Origin: Pseudomonas fortuita
Lineage (GTDB): Bacteria > Pseudomonadota > Gammaproteobacteria > Pseudomonadales > Pseudomonadaceae
Assembly: GCF_026898135.2 (NCBI RefSeq)
Contig: NZ_CP114035.2
Location: forward strand, 3,451,501 to 3,515,500
Direction of reading: 5' to 3'
Length of the DNA stretch: 64,000 nucleotides
The position numbers were made by a program, and so were the translations under genes. Positions 19,166 to 28,098 of this stretch are shown piece by piece (the first letter of the stretch is position 1; each line of letters begins with the position of its first letter). The notes under the pieces were generated by a model that had not been told where the DNA came from, did no database searches, and saw only the letters and a list, made by a program, of their open reading frames with translations.

Positions 19166-19194
19166 AATATTACTGCCTAGGCAGTGAATGTCAA
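19166..19194 (-). promoter_or_regulatory. marR-emrAB promoter with operator in the spacer
   Basis: On the minus strand a perfect -35 TTGACA (19194-19189) is followed after exactly 17 bp by -10 AATATT (19171-19166). The spacer is occupied by the perfect 14-bp palindrome ACTGCCTAGGCAGT (19172-19185). A second palindrome TCAAAGCTTTGA (19191-19202) overlaps the -35. Occlusion of the spacer by MarR would block RNA polymerase. Confidence 0.82.
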
Positions 19195-19255
19195 AGCTTT
19201 GATTAGCCAGCTATGTAAAATTTCATATTTTCGGGCTGTCACACTGCCCCCTGTA

Positions 19256-19360
19256 GGAGCGGCCTTGTGCCGCGATGGGCCGCAAAGCGGCCCCAAAAAT
19301 CTCTGCCCTGGCACAAAACTGGGGGCCGCTTCGCGCCCCATCGCGGCACAAGGCCGCTCC
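19256..19360. repeat. REP inverted pair upstream of marR and downstream of the response regulator
   Basis: Perfect 24-bp arms GGAGCGGCCTTGTGCCGCGA-TGGG (19256-19279) and its complement (19337-19360), with a 57-bp centre that has its own GGGCCGC/GCGGCCC pairing. It lies just beyond the response-regulator stop at 19370 and probably terminates that operon. Confidence 0.85.
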
Positions 19361-19369
19361 CACAAGTGC

Positions 19370-19999
19370 TTAACGCGCCCGCAGGCCCAGCGCCTCCACG
19401 GCCCCGCAGGCAACCGCCATGCCAACCAGCTCCGCCAGGCTGGCCGCCTGCAAGCGCTTCATCACCCGCCCGCGGTACAGTTCCACGGTCTTCACGCTAA
19501 CCCCCAGCCGCTCGGCAATTTCACGGTTGCTCAAGCCCTGGGCCAACGGCACGAACACGTCACGCTCACGTGGCGTCAGGCCGTCGATCCGCGCCTGCAC
19601 CATGGCCAGCGCCTGGTCGCCCTGCCGCGCCCGCCCGGCGTGCTCCAGCGCAGCTTGCACGCTGTCGAGCAGCAGCTGGTCGTTATAGGGCTTTTCGATG
19701 AAATCACAGGCGCCGGCCTTGAATGCCCGCACCACAATCGGCACATCGGCATGGCCGCTGACGAAGATCACCGGCAGCGCCAGGCCGCGCTCGCGCATCG
19801 CCTGCTGCACCGCCAACCCGCCCAGCCCCGGCATACGCACATCCAGCAGCACACAGGCGGGCCCATCGTCGACACAGGCATCGAGAAACGCTTGCCCACT
19901 GGCGAACGGCAGGGCTTGCAGGCCCACCGACTGCAACAGCCAGACGGTCGAGTCGCGCATCCCCTGGTCGTCATCGACCACATACACTTTCGCTTGCAC
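19370..19999 (-). CDS. FixJ/NarL-type response regulator
   Basis: A 209-residue two-domain regulator. The receiver domain has the acidic DDD in YVVDDDQGM, the phospho-acceptor Asp in VLLDVRMPG, and the Lys in IEKPYND. The LuxR-type helix-turn-helix reads LTPRERDVFVPLAQGLSNREIAERLGVSVKTVELYRGRVMKRL. I chose a GTG start at 19999 because GGGGAG lies 5-6 nt before it; a GTG at 20002 is possible, and an ATG at 20041 would overlap the kinase gene. It is cotranscribed with the kinase, the pair resembling FixL-FixJ. The divergent acyl-CoA ligase/dehydrogenase genes are the obvious candidate targets. Confidence 0.88.
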   Translation of the reverse strand: MQAKVYVVDDDQGMRDSTVWLLQSVGLQALPFASGQAFLDACVDDGPACVLLDVRMPGLGGLAVQQAMRERGLALPVIFVSGHADVPIVVRAFKAGACDFIEKPYNDQLLLDSVQAALEHAGRARQGDQALAMVQARIDGLTPRERDVFVPLAQGLSNREIAERLGVSVKTVELYRGRVMKRLQAASLAELVGMAVACGAVEALGLRAR

Positions 20000-20010
20000 C
20001 ACGCCTCCCC

Positions 20011-21417
20011 TTATCCCCTGCTGACTGCCAGCCGGCAGCACAGTACCAGACCGCCATTGTCACCCGCCCGCGCCCACAGGCTGCCGCCAAAGCCTTCGAT
20101 CAGGCTGCGGCTCATGCTCAAACCCAGGCCCAAACCGTCAGCCTTGCTGGTAGTGAACGGCGTGAAGATGTCATCCAGGCGCTCGGGCGCCACACCTGCG
20201 CCCTGGTCCGACACTTCGACCAGCACACCGTCGCCGTCGCGCACTGCGCCGAGCAGGATACGTGACGGCTGTTCGCCGTGCAGTTCGCGGTTGGCATCGA
20301 TGGCATTGCGCAACAGGTTGAGCAGCACTTGCTCCAGCAACACCTGGTCGGCATACACCGAGGGCATTTGCGCGCTCATGCGCAGTTCCACCAGCACCTG
20401 GTCACGCGCGGCTTCCCACGCACACAGCCGCATGGCTTCCCCAGCCACTTCTGCCACGTCCACCGCCTGCAGCCGCCGTGGTCCTTTGCGCAGGAAGGCG
20501 CGCAGGCGGCGAATCACTTCGGCGGCATGGGTGGCCTGCTCGCGGATGCGCTGCAGGCCCTGCCCTACCCGCTCGCGGGCCTGTGGATCACGCTCCAGGC
20601 CTTGCAGGTAACGTTGACTGGCGTTGGCATAGTTGACCACCGCAGCCAGTGGCTGATTGATCTCGTGGGCAATGCCTGAAGCCAGCTCGCCGAGGGTGGC
20701 CAACCGTGCACTGTGCGCCAGGCTTTCCTGGGCTTCAATGCGCAAGGTGATGTCGCGGGACACACTGACCACCTCCACCACCGAGCCGGTGTAGGTTTCG
20801 CGGATGGCCCGGCTGGCAATTTCAAACCAGCGATAGCCGCCAGAGGCCTGGCGCACCCGGCAGGTCATGGTGTGATAGCCATCCTGGTCCAGGGCAGCGG
20901 CCGCCTGGCGCAGCACCTGGCGGCGCTCACGCGGGTGCAACAGGGTATGCACGGCGATGCCACGCAATTGCTCGGGCCACAGGCCGAGCAGGCGAAACGC
21001 TGCCGGCGAGGCATCCAGAAAACGGCCATCCGGGCTGTGCCGGGAGATCAGGTCGGTGGTGTTTTCAATGATCAGCCGGTACAAGCGCCGGGCGCGGCTG
21101 GCTTCCCGTGCGCCTTGGCGCTCTTCGCTGGCGTCGCGACAGCGCCCGAGCACCTGCTGGCCCTGGTCATCCGGAATGAATGACCACAGCACGGTGCGCG
21201 CCCCCACTTGCACCTCGACGTCGGCAATCGCCCGATGCTGGCGCAGGCACGCACGCACCAGGGCGGCACAGTTGGCCGGCAGCCAACTGGCCAGCGCCGG
21301 GCCTTCGTCAACCCACGCTTGCAGCGCCGCATTGAGTGCCAGTGGCTTGGCGTCGGCTGCCAGCAAAAGGCTGGGTTGTGGGTCCTTGGCAAGCAAGGGG
21401 TAAGCAGTCTGGTCCAT
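20011..21417 (-). CDS. PAS sensor histidine kinase, FixL-like
   Basis: A 468-residue cytosolic kinase with no transmembrane segment. The first 110 residues form a poorly conserved PAS-like region, followed by a clear PAS/PAC domain (LYRLIIENTTDLISRHSPDGRFLDASPAAFRLLG, then RWFEIASRAIRETYTGSVVEVVSVSRDIT). HisKA has ASGIAHEINQPLAAVVNYANAS with the phospho-acceptor His, and the HATPase N box is LLNLLRNAIDAN followed by VSDQGAGV and GLGLGLSMSRSL. No heme-binding His typical of FixL was identified. It precedes its response regulator by 11 bp. The divergent acyl-CoA ligase suggests a fatty-acid-related signal; inference. Confidence 0.9.
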   Translation of the reverse strand: MDQTAYPLLAKDPQPSLLLAADAKPLALNAALQAWVDEGPALASWLPANCAALVRACLRQHRAIADVEVQVGARTVLWSFIPDDQGQQVLGRCRDASEERQGAREASRARRLYRLIIENTTDLISRHSPDGRFLDASPAAFRLLGLWPEQLRGIAVHTLLHPRERRQVLRQAAAALDQDGYHTMTCRVRQASGGYRWFEIASRAIRETYTGSVVEVVSVSRDITLRIEAQESLAHSARLATLGELASGIAHEINQPLAAVVNYANASQRYLQGLERDPQARERVGQGLQRIREQATHAAEVIRRLRAFLRKGPRRLQAVDVAEVAGEAMRLCAWEAARDQVLVELRMSAQMPSVYADQVLLEQVLLNLLRNAIDANRELHGEQPSRILLGAVRDGDGVLVEVSDQGAGVAPERLDDIFTPFTTSKADGLGLGLSMSRSLIEGFGGSLWARAGDNGGLVLCCRLAVSRG

Positions 21418-21435
21418 GGTAGGCGGTTCGTTGTT

Positions 21436-21480
21436 ATAGTAGTTTTACTATATTGCTATAGTCGATATTCCTATTACCAT
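21436..21480. promoter_or_regulatory. AT-rich repeated ATAGT elements in divergent region
   Basis: Between the kinase (start 21417) and the acyl-CoA ligase (start 21613) lies the hairpin-capable ATAGTA-GTTT-TACTAT (21436-21451), followed by CTATAG and TTACCATAG repeats. The block is far more AT-rich than its surroundings. It is a likely promoter and regulator-binding area; the exact site cannot be fixed by eye. Confidence 0.45.
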
Positions 21481-21612
21481 AGCGACTCGCGTAAAACTGC
21501 GACAGAAGGAGCGGCCCACCGTCCGCCTCCCTGCACCCTGAACAGAGCTAACAATCAGCCATCGGGGGGCCAAGCGCACAAGCAGCGCCTGCCTCCCTTA
21601 CAGGATTACCGC

Positions 21613-23235
21613 ATGTCGATCTATGCCCAGGGCCTGATGCCCGCTGCCGTCAACCATGTCGCCCTCACCCCGCTCAGTTTCATCGAACGCACCGCTGCCG
21701 TGTACGGCAATTACCCCGCGGTGATCCACGGTGCCATCCGCCGCAACTGGCAAGAAACCTACCAACGCTGCAGGCGCCTGGCCAGCGCCCTTGCGGGCCG
21801 TGGCATAGGCCGTGGCGACACGGTGGCGGTGATGCTGCCCAACACCCCGGCGATGCTCGAAGCGCACTTCGGTGTGCCCATGACCGGCGCCGTGCTCAAC
21901 ACCCTGAACGTGCGCCTGGACGCCGAGGCCATCGCCTTCATGCTGCAGCATGGTGAAGCCAAGGTGCTGATTACCGACCGCGAGTTCCATGCGGTGATCG
22001 AAGCCGCCCTGGCGTTGCTCGAACACCCGCCCCTGGTGGTGGATGTGGATGACCCGGAGTACGGCGAAGGCCGTGCGGTCAGCGCGCTGGACTATGAAGC
22101 CCTGCTCGCCGAAGGCGACCCGCAATTCGCCTGGGAATGGCCGGATGACGAGTGGCAGGCCATTTCGCTCAACTACACCTCCGGCACCACCGGCAACCCC
22201 AAGGGCGTGGTCTACCACCACCGCGGCGCCTACCTGAACGCGCTGGGCAACCAGATGACCTGGGCCATGGGCCACCGCCCGGTGTACCTGTGGACCTTGC
22301 CCATGTTCCACTGCAACGGCTGGTGCTACCCCTGGACCATCACCGCCCTGGCCGGCACCCACGTGTTCCTGCGCCGGGTCGACCCGCAGAAGATCCTGAA
22401 CCTGATCCGCGAACACCGGGTCACCCACCTGTGCGGCGCCCCGATTGTGCTCAACGCCCTGGTCAACATGCCCGAGGCCGCCAAAGCCGCCATCGAGCAC
22501 CCGGTACAGGCCATGGTCGCCGGCGCCGCGCCACCGGCCAAGGTCATTGGCGCCGTGGAAGAGATGGGCATCCACGTCACCCACACCTACGGCCTGACCG
22601 AAGTCTACGGCCCGGTGACCGTGTGTGCCTGGCATGATGAGTGGAACGAACTGGCGCTGGAAGAGCGTGCGCGGATCAAGTCACGTCAGGGCGTGCGCTA
22701 CCCGACCCTGGACGGGTTGATGGTGGCCGACCCGCAGACACTCGAGCCGGTGGCACGCGATGGCAATACGCTTGGCGAGATCTTCATGCGCGGCAACACC
22801 GTGATGAAGGGTTACCTGAAAAACCCCGAAGCCACCGCCGAAGCGTTCCGTGATGGCTGGTTCCACACCGGTGACCTGGCCGTGTGGCATGCCGACGGCT
22901 ATGTCGAGATCAAGGACCGCCTCAAGGACATCATCATTTCCGGTGGCGAGAACATCTCCACCATTGAAGTCGAGGACGCCCTGTACAAACACCCGGCGGT
23001 GCTTGAAGCCGCCGTGGTGGCGCGCCCGGATGAAAAGTGGGGAGAAACCCCGTGCGCGTTCATTGCCCTGAAGCCAGGCCGGGAGGACACCCGCGAAGCC
23101 GACATCACCGGCTGGTGCCGCGAGCACCTGGCCGGTTTCAAGGTGCCGAAGACCGTGGTGTTTGGCGAGTTGCCCAAGACCTCCACCGGCAAGATCCAGA
23201 AGTACGTACTGCGCGACCGGGCCAAAGCCCTCTGA
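21613..23235 (+). CDS. Acyl-CoA synthetase, AlkK-like
   Basis: Activates a fatty acid to its CoA thioester using ATP. The 540-residue product is of ANL-superfamily length. Motifs: P-loop LNYTSGTTGNPKGVVYHHRG (about 186), the LPMFHCNGWCYPW block characteristic of the medium-chain AlkK type, THTYGLTEVYGP, GWFHTGDLAVWHADGYVEIKDRLKDIIISGGENIS and the catalytic Lys in TSTGKIQKYVLR. The start at 21613 has AGGA 7 nt upstream. It is followed by an acyl-CoA dehydrogenase, giving the first two steps of beta-oxidation. From memory, the KT2440 counterpart is linked to short-chain fatty acid use; chain length is not readable from sequence. Confidence 0.88.
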   Translation: MSIYAQGLMPAAVNHVALTPLSFIERTAAVYGNYPAVIHGAIRRNWQETYQRCRRLASALAGRGIGRGDTVAVMLPNTPAMLEAHFGVPMTGAVLNTLNVRLDAEAIAFMLQHGEAKVLITDREFHAVIEAALALLEHPPLVVDVDDPEYGEGRAVSALDYEALLAEGDPQFAWEWPDDEWQAISLNYTSGTTGNPKGVVYHHRGAYLNALGNQMTWAMGHRPVYLWTLPMFHCNGWCYPWTITALAGTHVFLRRVDPQKILNLIREHRVTHLCGAPIVLNALVNMPEAAKAAIEHPVQAMVAGAAPPAKVIGAVEEMGIHVTHTYGLTEVYGPVTVCAWHDEWNELALEERARIKSRQGVRYPTLDGLMVADPQTLEPVARDGNTLGEIFMRGNTVMKGYLKNPEATAEAFRDGWFHTGDLAVWHADGYVEIKDRLKDIIISGGENISTIEVEDALYKHPAVLEAAVVARPDEKWGETPCAFIALKPGREDTREADITGWCREHLAGFKVPKTVVFGELPKTSTGKIQKYVLRDRAKAL

Positions 23236-23261
23236 AGCCGTAACGGCCTCGACGTTTCCCT

Positions 23262-23352
23262 GCAGGAGCAGCCTTGTGCTGCGAAGAGGCCCTCACCGGC
23301 GAAGACTACCTTCAGCCATGCCGGCCCTTTCGCAGCACAAGGCTGCTCCTGC
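23262..23352. repeat. REP inverted pair between acyl-CoA ligase and dehydrogenase
   Basis: Perfect 24-bp arms (23262-23285 and 23329-23352; GCAGGAGCAGCCTTGTGCTG type) lie within the 168-bp gap of two co-directional genes. It may cause partial termination or mark the dehydrogenase as a separate unit. Confidence 0.83.
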
Positions 23353-23403
23353 ACGGGTACGGCGCAATTTTCACAGATATCGTCTTCACTTCAAGAGCCC
23401 CTG

Positions 23404-25173
23404 ATGACTACTTACTCCGCCCCGCTGCGCGACATGCGCTTCGTCCTGCATGACGTGTTCAACGCCCCGGCCCTGTGGGCCCGCCTGCCCGCCCTGGCCG
23501 AGCGCATCGATGCCGACACCGCCGATGCGATCCTGGAAGAAGCCGCCAAAGTCACTGGCCAGCTGATCGCCCCGCTCAGCCGTAACGGCGACGAGCAAGG
23601 TGTGCGCTTCGCCGCCGGCCAGGTCACCACGCCAGACGGTTTTCGCCAAGCCTGGCAAACCTACCGCGAAGGCGGCTGGGTCGGCCTGGGCGGCAACCCG
23701 GCATTTGGCGGCATGGGCATGCCGAAAATGCTAGGGGTGCTGTTCGAAGAAATGCTCTATGCCGCCGACTGCAGCTTCAGCCTGTATTCGGCGTTGAGCG
23801 CTGGTAGCTGCCTGGCCATCGATGCCCACGCCAGCGAGACGCTCAAGGCCATTTACCTGCCGCCACTTTACGAAGGCCGCTGGGCCGGCACCATGTGCCT
23901 GACCGAGCCCCACGCGGGCACCGACCTGGGGCTGATCCGCAGCCGGGCCGAACCCCAGGCCGACGGCAGCTATCGCATCAGCGGCAACAAGATTTTCATC
24001 ACCGGTGGCGAGCAGGACCTGACCGAGAACATCATCCACCTGGTACTGGCCAAGTTGCCGGATGCGCCCGCCGGCGCCAAAGGCATCTCGCTGTTCCTTG
24101 TACCGAAATACCTGATCGAGGCCGATGGCAGCCTGGGCGCGCGCAACGCCGCACACTGCGGTTCGATCGAGCACAAGATGGGCATCAAGGCTTCATCCAC
24201 CTGCGTGATGAACTTCGACGATGCCAAGGGTTACCTGGTGGGCGAACCGCACAAAGGCCTGGCGGCGATGTTCACCATGATGAACTACGAGCGCCTGTCC
24301 ATCGGCATCCAGGGCCTCGGTTGCGCCGAAGCGTCTTACCAGAGCGCCGCCCGTTATGCCAACGAACGCCTGCAAAGCCGTGCCGCCACCGGCCCTAAAG
24401 CGCAGGACAAGGCTGCCGACCCGATCATCCACCATGGCGATGTACGGCGCATGCTGCTGACCATGCGCACCCTCACCGAAGGTGGCCGGGCGTTTGCCGC
24501 CTACGTCGGCCAGCAACTGGACCTGGCGCGTTACGCCGAAGACGCCGGTGAACGTGAGCACGCCCAGCGCCTGGTGGCGCTGTTGACGCCAGTGGCCAAG
24601 GCCTTCTTCACCGACAACGGCCTGGAAAGCTGCGTGCTCGGCCAGCAGGTATACGGTGGCCATGGCTACATCCGCGAATGGGGGCAGGAGCAACGGGTGC
24701 GTGATGTGCGCATTGCGCAAATCTATGAAGGCACCAACGGTATCCAGGCACTCGACCTGCTGGGGCGCAAGGTGCTGGGCGACGGTGGCCAGGCGCTGGC
24801 CAGCTTTGCCGCCGAAGTACGTGCGTTCAGTGTTGATGCACCGCTGCACCGCGAGGCTTTGCAAGCGAGCCTGGCGCGACTGGAGGCCACCAGCGCCTGG
24901 CTGCAGGCGCGAGCAGGCGATGATGCCAACCTGGTCAGCGCGGTAGCGGTTGAATACCTGCAACTGTTCGGGCTGACGGCGTATGCCTATATGTGGGCGC
25001 GGATGGCGGCGGTGGCCTTGGCCAAACGTGACGAGGATGACGCGTTTCATGGTGCCAAGCTTGCGTGTGCGGCGTTCTTCTTCCAGCGCGTGCTGCCGCG
25101 TGGTCTGGGGCTGGAAGCCAGTATCAGGGCGGGCAGCAGCAGCCTTTATGGGCTGGAGCCGGCGCAGTTCTGA
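23404..25173 (+). CDS. Acyl-CoA dehydrogenase
   Basis: A 589-residue FAD-dependent acyl-CoA dehydrogenase of the long FadE-like/DmdC class that has a C-terminal extension beyond the usual 380 residues. Motifs: GTMCLTEPHAGTDLGLIRSRAEP (FAD/substrate), ITGGEQDLTENIIHLVLAK, and the catalytic base in IAQIYEGTNGIQALDLLGRK (E442). It introduces the 2,3-double bond in an acyl-CoA, presumably that made by the preceding ligase. Enzymes of this class act on substrates from short-chain fatty acids to methylthiopropionyl-CoA, so the substrate remains open. A REP pair separates it from the ligase gene. Confidence 0.92.
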   Translation: MTTYSAPLRDMRFVLHDVFNAPALWARLPALAERIDADTADAILEEAAKVTGQLIAPLSRNGDEQGVRFAAGQVTTPDGFRQAWQTYREGGWVGLGGNPAFGGMGMPKMLGVLFEEMLYAADCSFSLYSALSAGSCLAIDAHASETLKAIYLPPLYEGRWAGTMCLTEPHAGTDLGLIRSRAEPQADGSYRISGNKIFITGGEQDLTENIIHLVLAKLPDAPAGAKGISLFLVPKYLIEADGSLGARNAAHCGSIEHKMGIKASSTCVMNFDDAKGYLVGEPHKGLAAMFTMMNYERLSIGIQGLGCAEASYQSAARYANERLQSRAATGPKAQDKAADPIIHHGDVRRMLLTMRTLTEGGRAFAAYVGQQLDLARYAEDAGEREHAQRLVALLTPVAKAFFTDNGLESCVLGQQVYGGHGYIREWGQEQRVRDVRIAQIYEGTNGIQALDLLGRKVLGDGGQALASFAAEVRAFSVDAPLHREALQASLARLEATSAWLQARAGDDANLVSAVAVEYLQLFGLTAYAYMWARMAAVALAKRDEDDAFHGAKLACAAFFFQRVLPRGLGLEASIRAGSSSLYGLEPAQF

Positions 25174-25189
25174 AGCCTGCGCATTACCC

Positions 25190-25273
25190 GTGGGAGCGGG
25201 CATGCCCGCGAAGCAGGCCACGCGGTGCATGGCACGGGCTTCGCCCGTGTTCGCGGGGCAAGCCCGCTCCCAC
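25190..25273. repeat. REP inverted pair
   Basis: Arms GTGGGAGCGGGCATGCCCGC-GAA (25190-25212) and its near-perfect complement (25250-25273) flank a centre with a smaller GCACGGGCTTCGCCCGTG hairpin. It starts 17 bp after the dehydrogenase stop and is a likely termination region. Confidence 0.83.
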
Positions 25274-25336
25274 AGTGATCGCGCAAGCTTTGTGATTTCG
25301 TACAACACAGTTGCCCCACAAGAGGTGCGCGATTAC

Positions 25337-25382
25337 TTGTGGGAGCGGCCTTTTGTCGCGATGGGCTGCAAGGCAGCCCCAT
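25337..25382. repeat. Single REP with adjacent hairpin
   Basis: One REP half (TTGTGGGAGCGGCC at 25337-25350) is followed by GGGCTGC-AAG-GCAGCCC (25363-25379), a perfect 7-bp stem. Confidence 0.65.
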
Positions 25383-25539
25383 GGATTTCCGCCTCCCTGG
25401 CGGCACGCGAAGGGTTCTCAAACGCTGAAAAACCGTTGCAAATCCGATGAAAAACCGTCACAACTGATAGTCATTCGCCATTACGTTGGTTCTCGGGAGC
25501 CCTCTAGCAAGGGTAGAATATGCAAAATCCGGAGCCGCA

Positions 25540-26547
25540 ATGAACCACGACCGCCTCAACACCAGCCCTGACGATGCCATCACCGACGCCGCCGCGCACT
25601 GGTGCATGCGCCTGCACGCTGAAGACTGCACGGCGGGCGAGCGCGAGGCGTTTGCCCGCTGGCTGGCGGCGGACCCGCGGCATGCCGAGGAATACCAGGC
25701 AATGCTGGAAATCTGGCAAACCGCCGACCTGTTGCCACGCAACGCCACCGTCGTCGACTTCAACCCGGCCACCCGTCTACCCGCACGCCCGCGCAATTGG
25801 CGTCCGCTGGCATCTGCTGCCGCCATCGCCCTGGCCGTGCTGCCGCTGGCCGGCTGGGTGGGCTGGGAACAAGGCTGGCTGCCCAACCACTACCAGCACT
25901 TCGAAGCCGGCGACCGCATGCAGACCATAGAGTTGAGCGACGGCAGCACGGTACAGCTCAACCTCCACACCGAGCTTACCTACCTCAACTACAAGGACCA
26001 GCGCCAGGTCACGCTCAAGCGCGGCGAGGCGTTCTTCAAGGTGCAGCACGACAGCAACCACCCGTTCATCGTGCATGCCGGCAATGGCCAGACCCGCGTC
26101 ACTGGCACCCAGTTCAACGTGTGGAAGTACCAGGACCAGGTCAAGGTCACCCTGGTGGAAGGCTCGGTACTGGTATCCAGCGACGGCAACGCCGGTGGCT
26201 ACCGCCTGGGCCCGGGGATGCAGGCCAGCTACCACAAGGGCGATTTCGAGCCGCAGCTGGAGCAGAGCAATGACTACAGCAACAGCCTTGCCTGGCGCAG
26301 TGGCAAGCTGGTGCTCGACAACCTGAGCCTGGAGCAAGCGCTGCCAGTGATCAACCGCTACCTCGACGCGCCGCTGCAGCTGGCCGATGCCAGCACCGGC
26401 CGCATCCGCATCAGCGGTATCTACAACACCCGCGAGGTCGCCCGCCTGGTCAACAACCTGCCCAAGGTGCTGCCGATTTACCTGACCCGCAGCAAGGACG
26501 GCAGCACCGTGCTCAACCGCATCTCACCGCCGCCCAACAAGGGCTGA
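25540..26547 (+). CDS. FecR-family protein without adjacent FecI (orphan)
   Basis: A 335-residue FecR-type protein. The N-terminal cytosolic part shows AAHWCMRLHAEDCTAGEREAFARWLAADPRHAEEYQAMLEIW, the anti-sigma region with the conserved W residues. One membrane segment follows (PLASAAAIALAVLPLAGWVGW, about 85-105). The periplasmic part is the FecR domain (ELSDGSTVQLNLHTELTYLNY; QVTLKRGEAFFKVQHDSNHPF; VTGTQFNVW) and the C-terminal secretin-like STN part (LVLDNLSLEQALPVINRYLD...). FecR proteins pass a signal from a TonB-dependent receptor to an ECF sigma factor. Neither partner is adjacent. GGAG lies 5 nt before the ATG. Confidence 0.9.
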   Translation: MNHDRLNTSPDDAITDAAAHWCMRLHAEDCTAGEREAFARWLAADPRHAEEYQAMLEIWQTADLLPRNATVVDFNPATRLPARPRNWRPLASAAAIALAVLPLAGWVGWEQGWLPNHYQHFEAGDRMQTIELSDGSTVQLNLHTELTYLNYKDQRQVTLKRGEAFFKVQHDSNHPFIVHAGNGQTRVTGTQFNVWKYQDQVKVTLVEGSVLVSSDGNAGGYRLGPGMQASYHKGDFEPQLEQSNDYSNSLAWRSGKLVLDNLSLEQALPVINRYLDAPLQLADASTGRIRISGIYNTREVARLVNNLPKVLPIYLTRSKDGSTVLNRISPPPNKG

Positions 26548-26557
26548 CACCCTCCCC

Positions 26558-27877
26558 TTACAGCGTCATCGCTGCCAACCACCCAAACGCCAGCAATGGC
26601 AGGTTGTAGTGGATGAAGGTCGGTACCACGGTGTCCCAGATATGGTGGTGCTGACCATCTACGTTCAGGCCCGAGGTCGGCCCCAAAGTCGAGTCAGAGG
26701 CCGGCGAGCCTGCGTCCCCCAAAGCGCCAGCAGTACCGACGATGCACACGGTGGCCAGCGGGTCGAACCCCAGTTGCACGCACAGCGGCACAAAGATCGC
26801 GGCCAGGATTGGCACCGTGGAGAACGACGAGCCGATGCCCATGGTCACCAGCAGCCCGACCAGCAACATCATCAGGGCACCGATGCCCTTGCTGTGGTCG
26901 ATCCACCGGGCGGAGGTTTCCACCAGGCTCTGCACCTCACCGGTGGCCTTCATGACGTCAGCAAAACCCGAGGCGGCAATCATGATGAAGCCGATCATGG
27001 CCATCATCTTCATGCCTTCGGTAAACAGGCCGTCAGTGTCCTTCCATTTGACGATGCCTGACAGCGAGAAAATCAGAAAACCGACCATGGCGCCGATGAT
27101 CATCGAGTCCAGCAGCAACTGGACGATGAACGCGGCGGCGATTGCCAGCCCGGCCACCAGCAGTGTCAGCGGGTTGTACTGCACGCTCACCTGCTCCACC
27201 TGCTCAATGCGCGCCAGATCGTAGTCACGCTTCTTGCGGTAGCTGATAAACACCGCCAGGAGCAGGCCGACCAGCATGCCAGCAGCGGGGATGGCCATGG
27301 CGTGGGTGACGTTGACACCGCTCACGTCGACACCGGCGCGCGCGACGTTGGCCAGCAGGATTTCATTGAGGAATATGTTGCCGAAGCCCACTGGCAAGAA
27401 CATGTACGGGGTAATCAGGCCGAAGGTGATCACGCAGGCGATCAGCCGGCGGTCGATGCGCAGGCGGGTCAGTACATACAACAACGGCGGCACCAGCAGC
27501 GGAATGAACGCAATGTGGATGGGCAGGATGTTCTGCGACGACACCGCCACCACCAGCATCAGGCCGATCATCAGCCATTTGACCTTGCCGCCATTGGTGT
27601 GCCCCTGGCGATCGATCATGGCCAGTGCACGGTCAGCCAAGGCATGGGCCAGGCCCGACTTGGCAATGGCCACGGCAAAAGCGCCCAGCAGAGCGTAGGA
27701 CAAGGCAACCGTGGCACCACCGCCCAAGCCACCGTTGAACGCCTTTAACGTGCCCTCGATGCCCAGGCCGCCCACCAGCCCACCGACCAGGGCACCGATG
27801 ATCAGGGCGATGACCACGTGCACGCGGGACAGGCTGAGTATCAGCATGATGCCGACCGCGGCGATCACTGCATTCAT
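26558..27877 (-). CDS. NhaC-like Na+/H+ antiporter-family permease
   Basis: A 439-residue inner-membrane protein with about 11-12 transmembrane segments. It belongs to the Na_H_antiporter (NhaC-like) family, with [27 protein letters not shown] in the middle, [60 protein letters not shown] near the end. The closest characterised type I know is YuiF, a histidine permease of Bacillus, so an amino-acid substrate is possible as well as Na+/H+ exchange. It converges on the orphan FecR gene with 10 bp between stops, and its start is divergent from the chemoreceptor. Confidence 0.82.
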   Translation of the reverse strand: MNAVIAAVGIMLILSLSRVHVVIALIIGALVGGLVGGLGIEGTLKAFNGGLGGGATVALSYALLGAFAVAIAKSGLAHALADRALAMIDRQGHTNGGKVKWLMIGLMLVVAVSSQNILPIHIAFIPLLVPPLLYVLTRLRIDRRLIACVITFGLITPYMFLPVGFGNIFLNEILLANVARAGVDVSGVNVTHAMAIPAAGMLVGLLLAVFISYRKKRDYDLARIEQVEQVSVQYNPLTLLVAGLAIAAAFIVQLLLDSMIIGAMVGFLIFSLSGIVKWKDTDGLFTEGMKMMAMIGFIMIAASGFADVMKATGEVQSLVETSARWIDHSKGIGALMMLLVGLLVTMGIGSSFSTVPILAAIFVPLCVQLGFDPLATVCIVGTAGALGDAGSPASDSTLGPTSGLNVDGQHHHIWDTVVPTFIHYNLPLLAFGWLAAMTL

Positions 27878-27999
27878 GGTTGGCTTACCTCATTACGACA
27901 GAAAAAAGCGCGCACTCTGAAGCAGTAGGCTGCAGATGTCAAAAGCGCCATGTTGCGGCACATTACGCAGCGGGGCAGGATTTAAATTGAATGTTTGAA

Positions 28000-28026
28000 T
28001 AAAGAAAAAACGCTAGGGGCCGATAA
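28000..28026 (+). promoter_or_regulatory. FliA (sigma-28) promoter of chemoreceptor
   Basis: TAAAGAAA (28000-28007), an 11-bp spacer, then GCCGATAA (28019-28026). This matches the flagellar sigma-28 consensus TAAAGTTT-N11-GCCGATAA at 13 of 16 positions with exact spacing. It lies 73 bp before the MCP start and ties the receptor to the flagellar regulon. Confidence 0.88.
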
Positions 28027-28098
28027 CGTGTTGCGCTGGGGGTGCCTGACCCAGCCTCAAAGTCAAAACCCTTAGAGCCCGGAAAAGGGATCCGCCCC

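Noticed and set aside
24193..25308. Minus-strand frame running through the dehydrogenase gene into the REP cluster
   Set aside because: Its N-terminal part is translated REP sequence and the remainder is shadow of the dehydrogenase.
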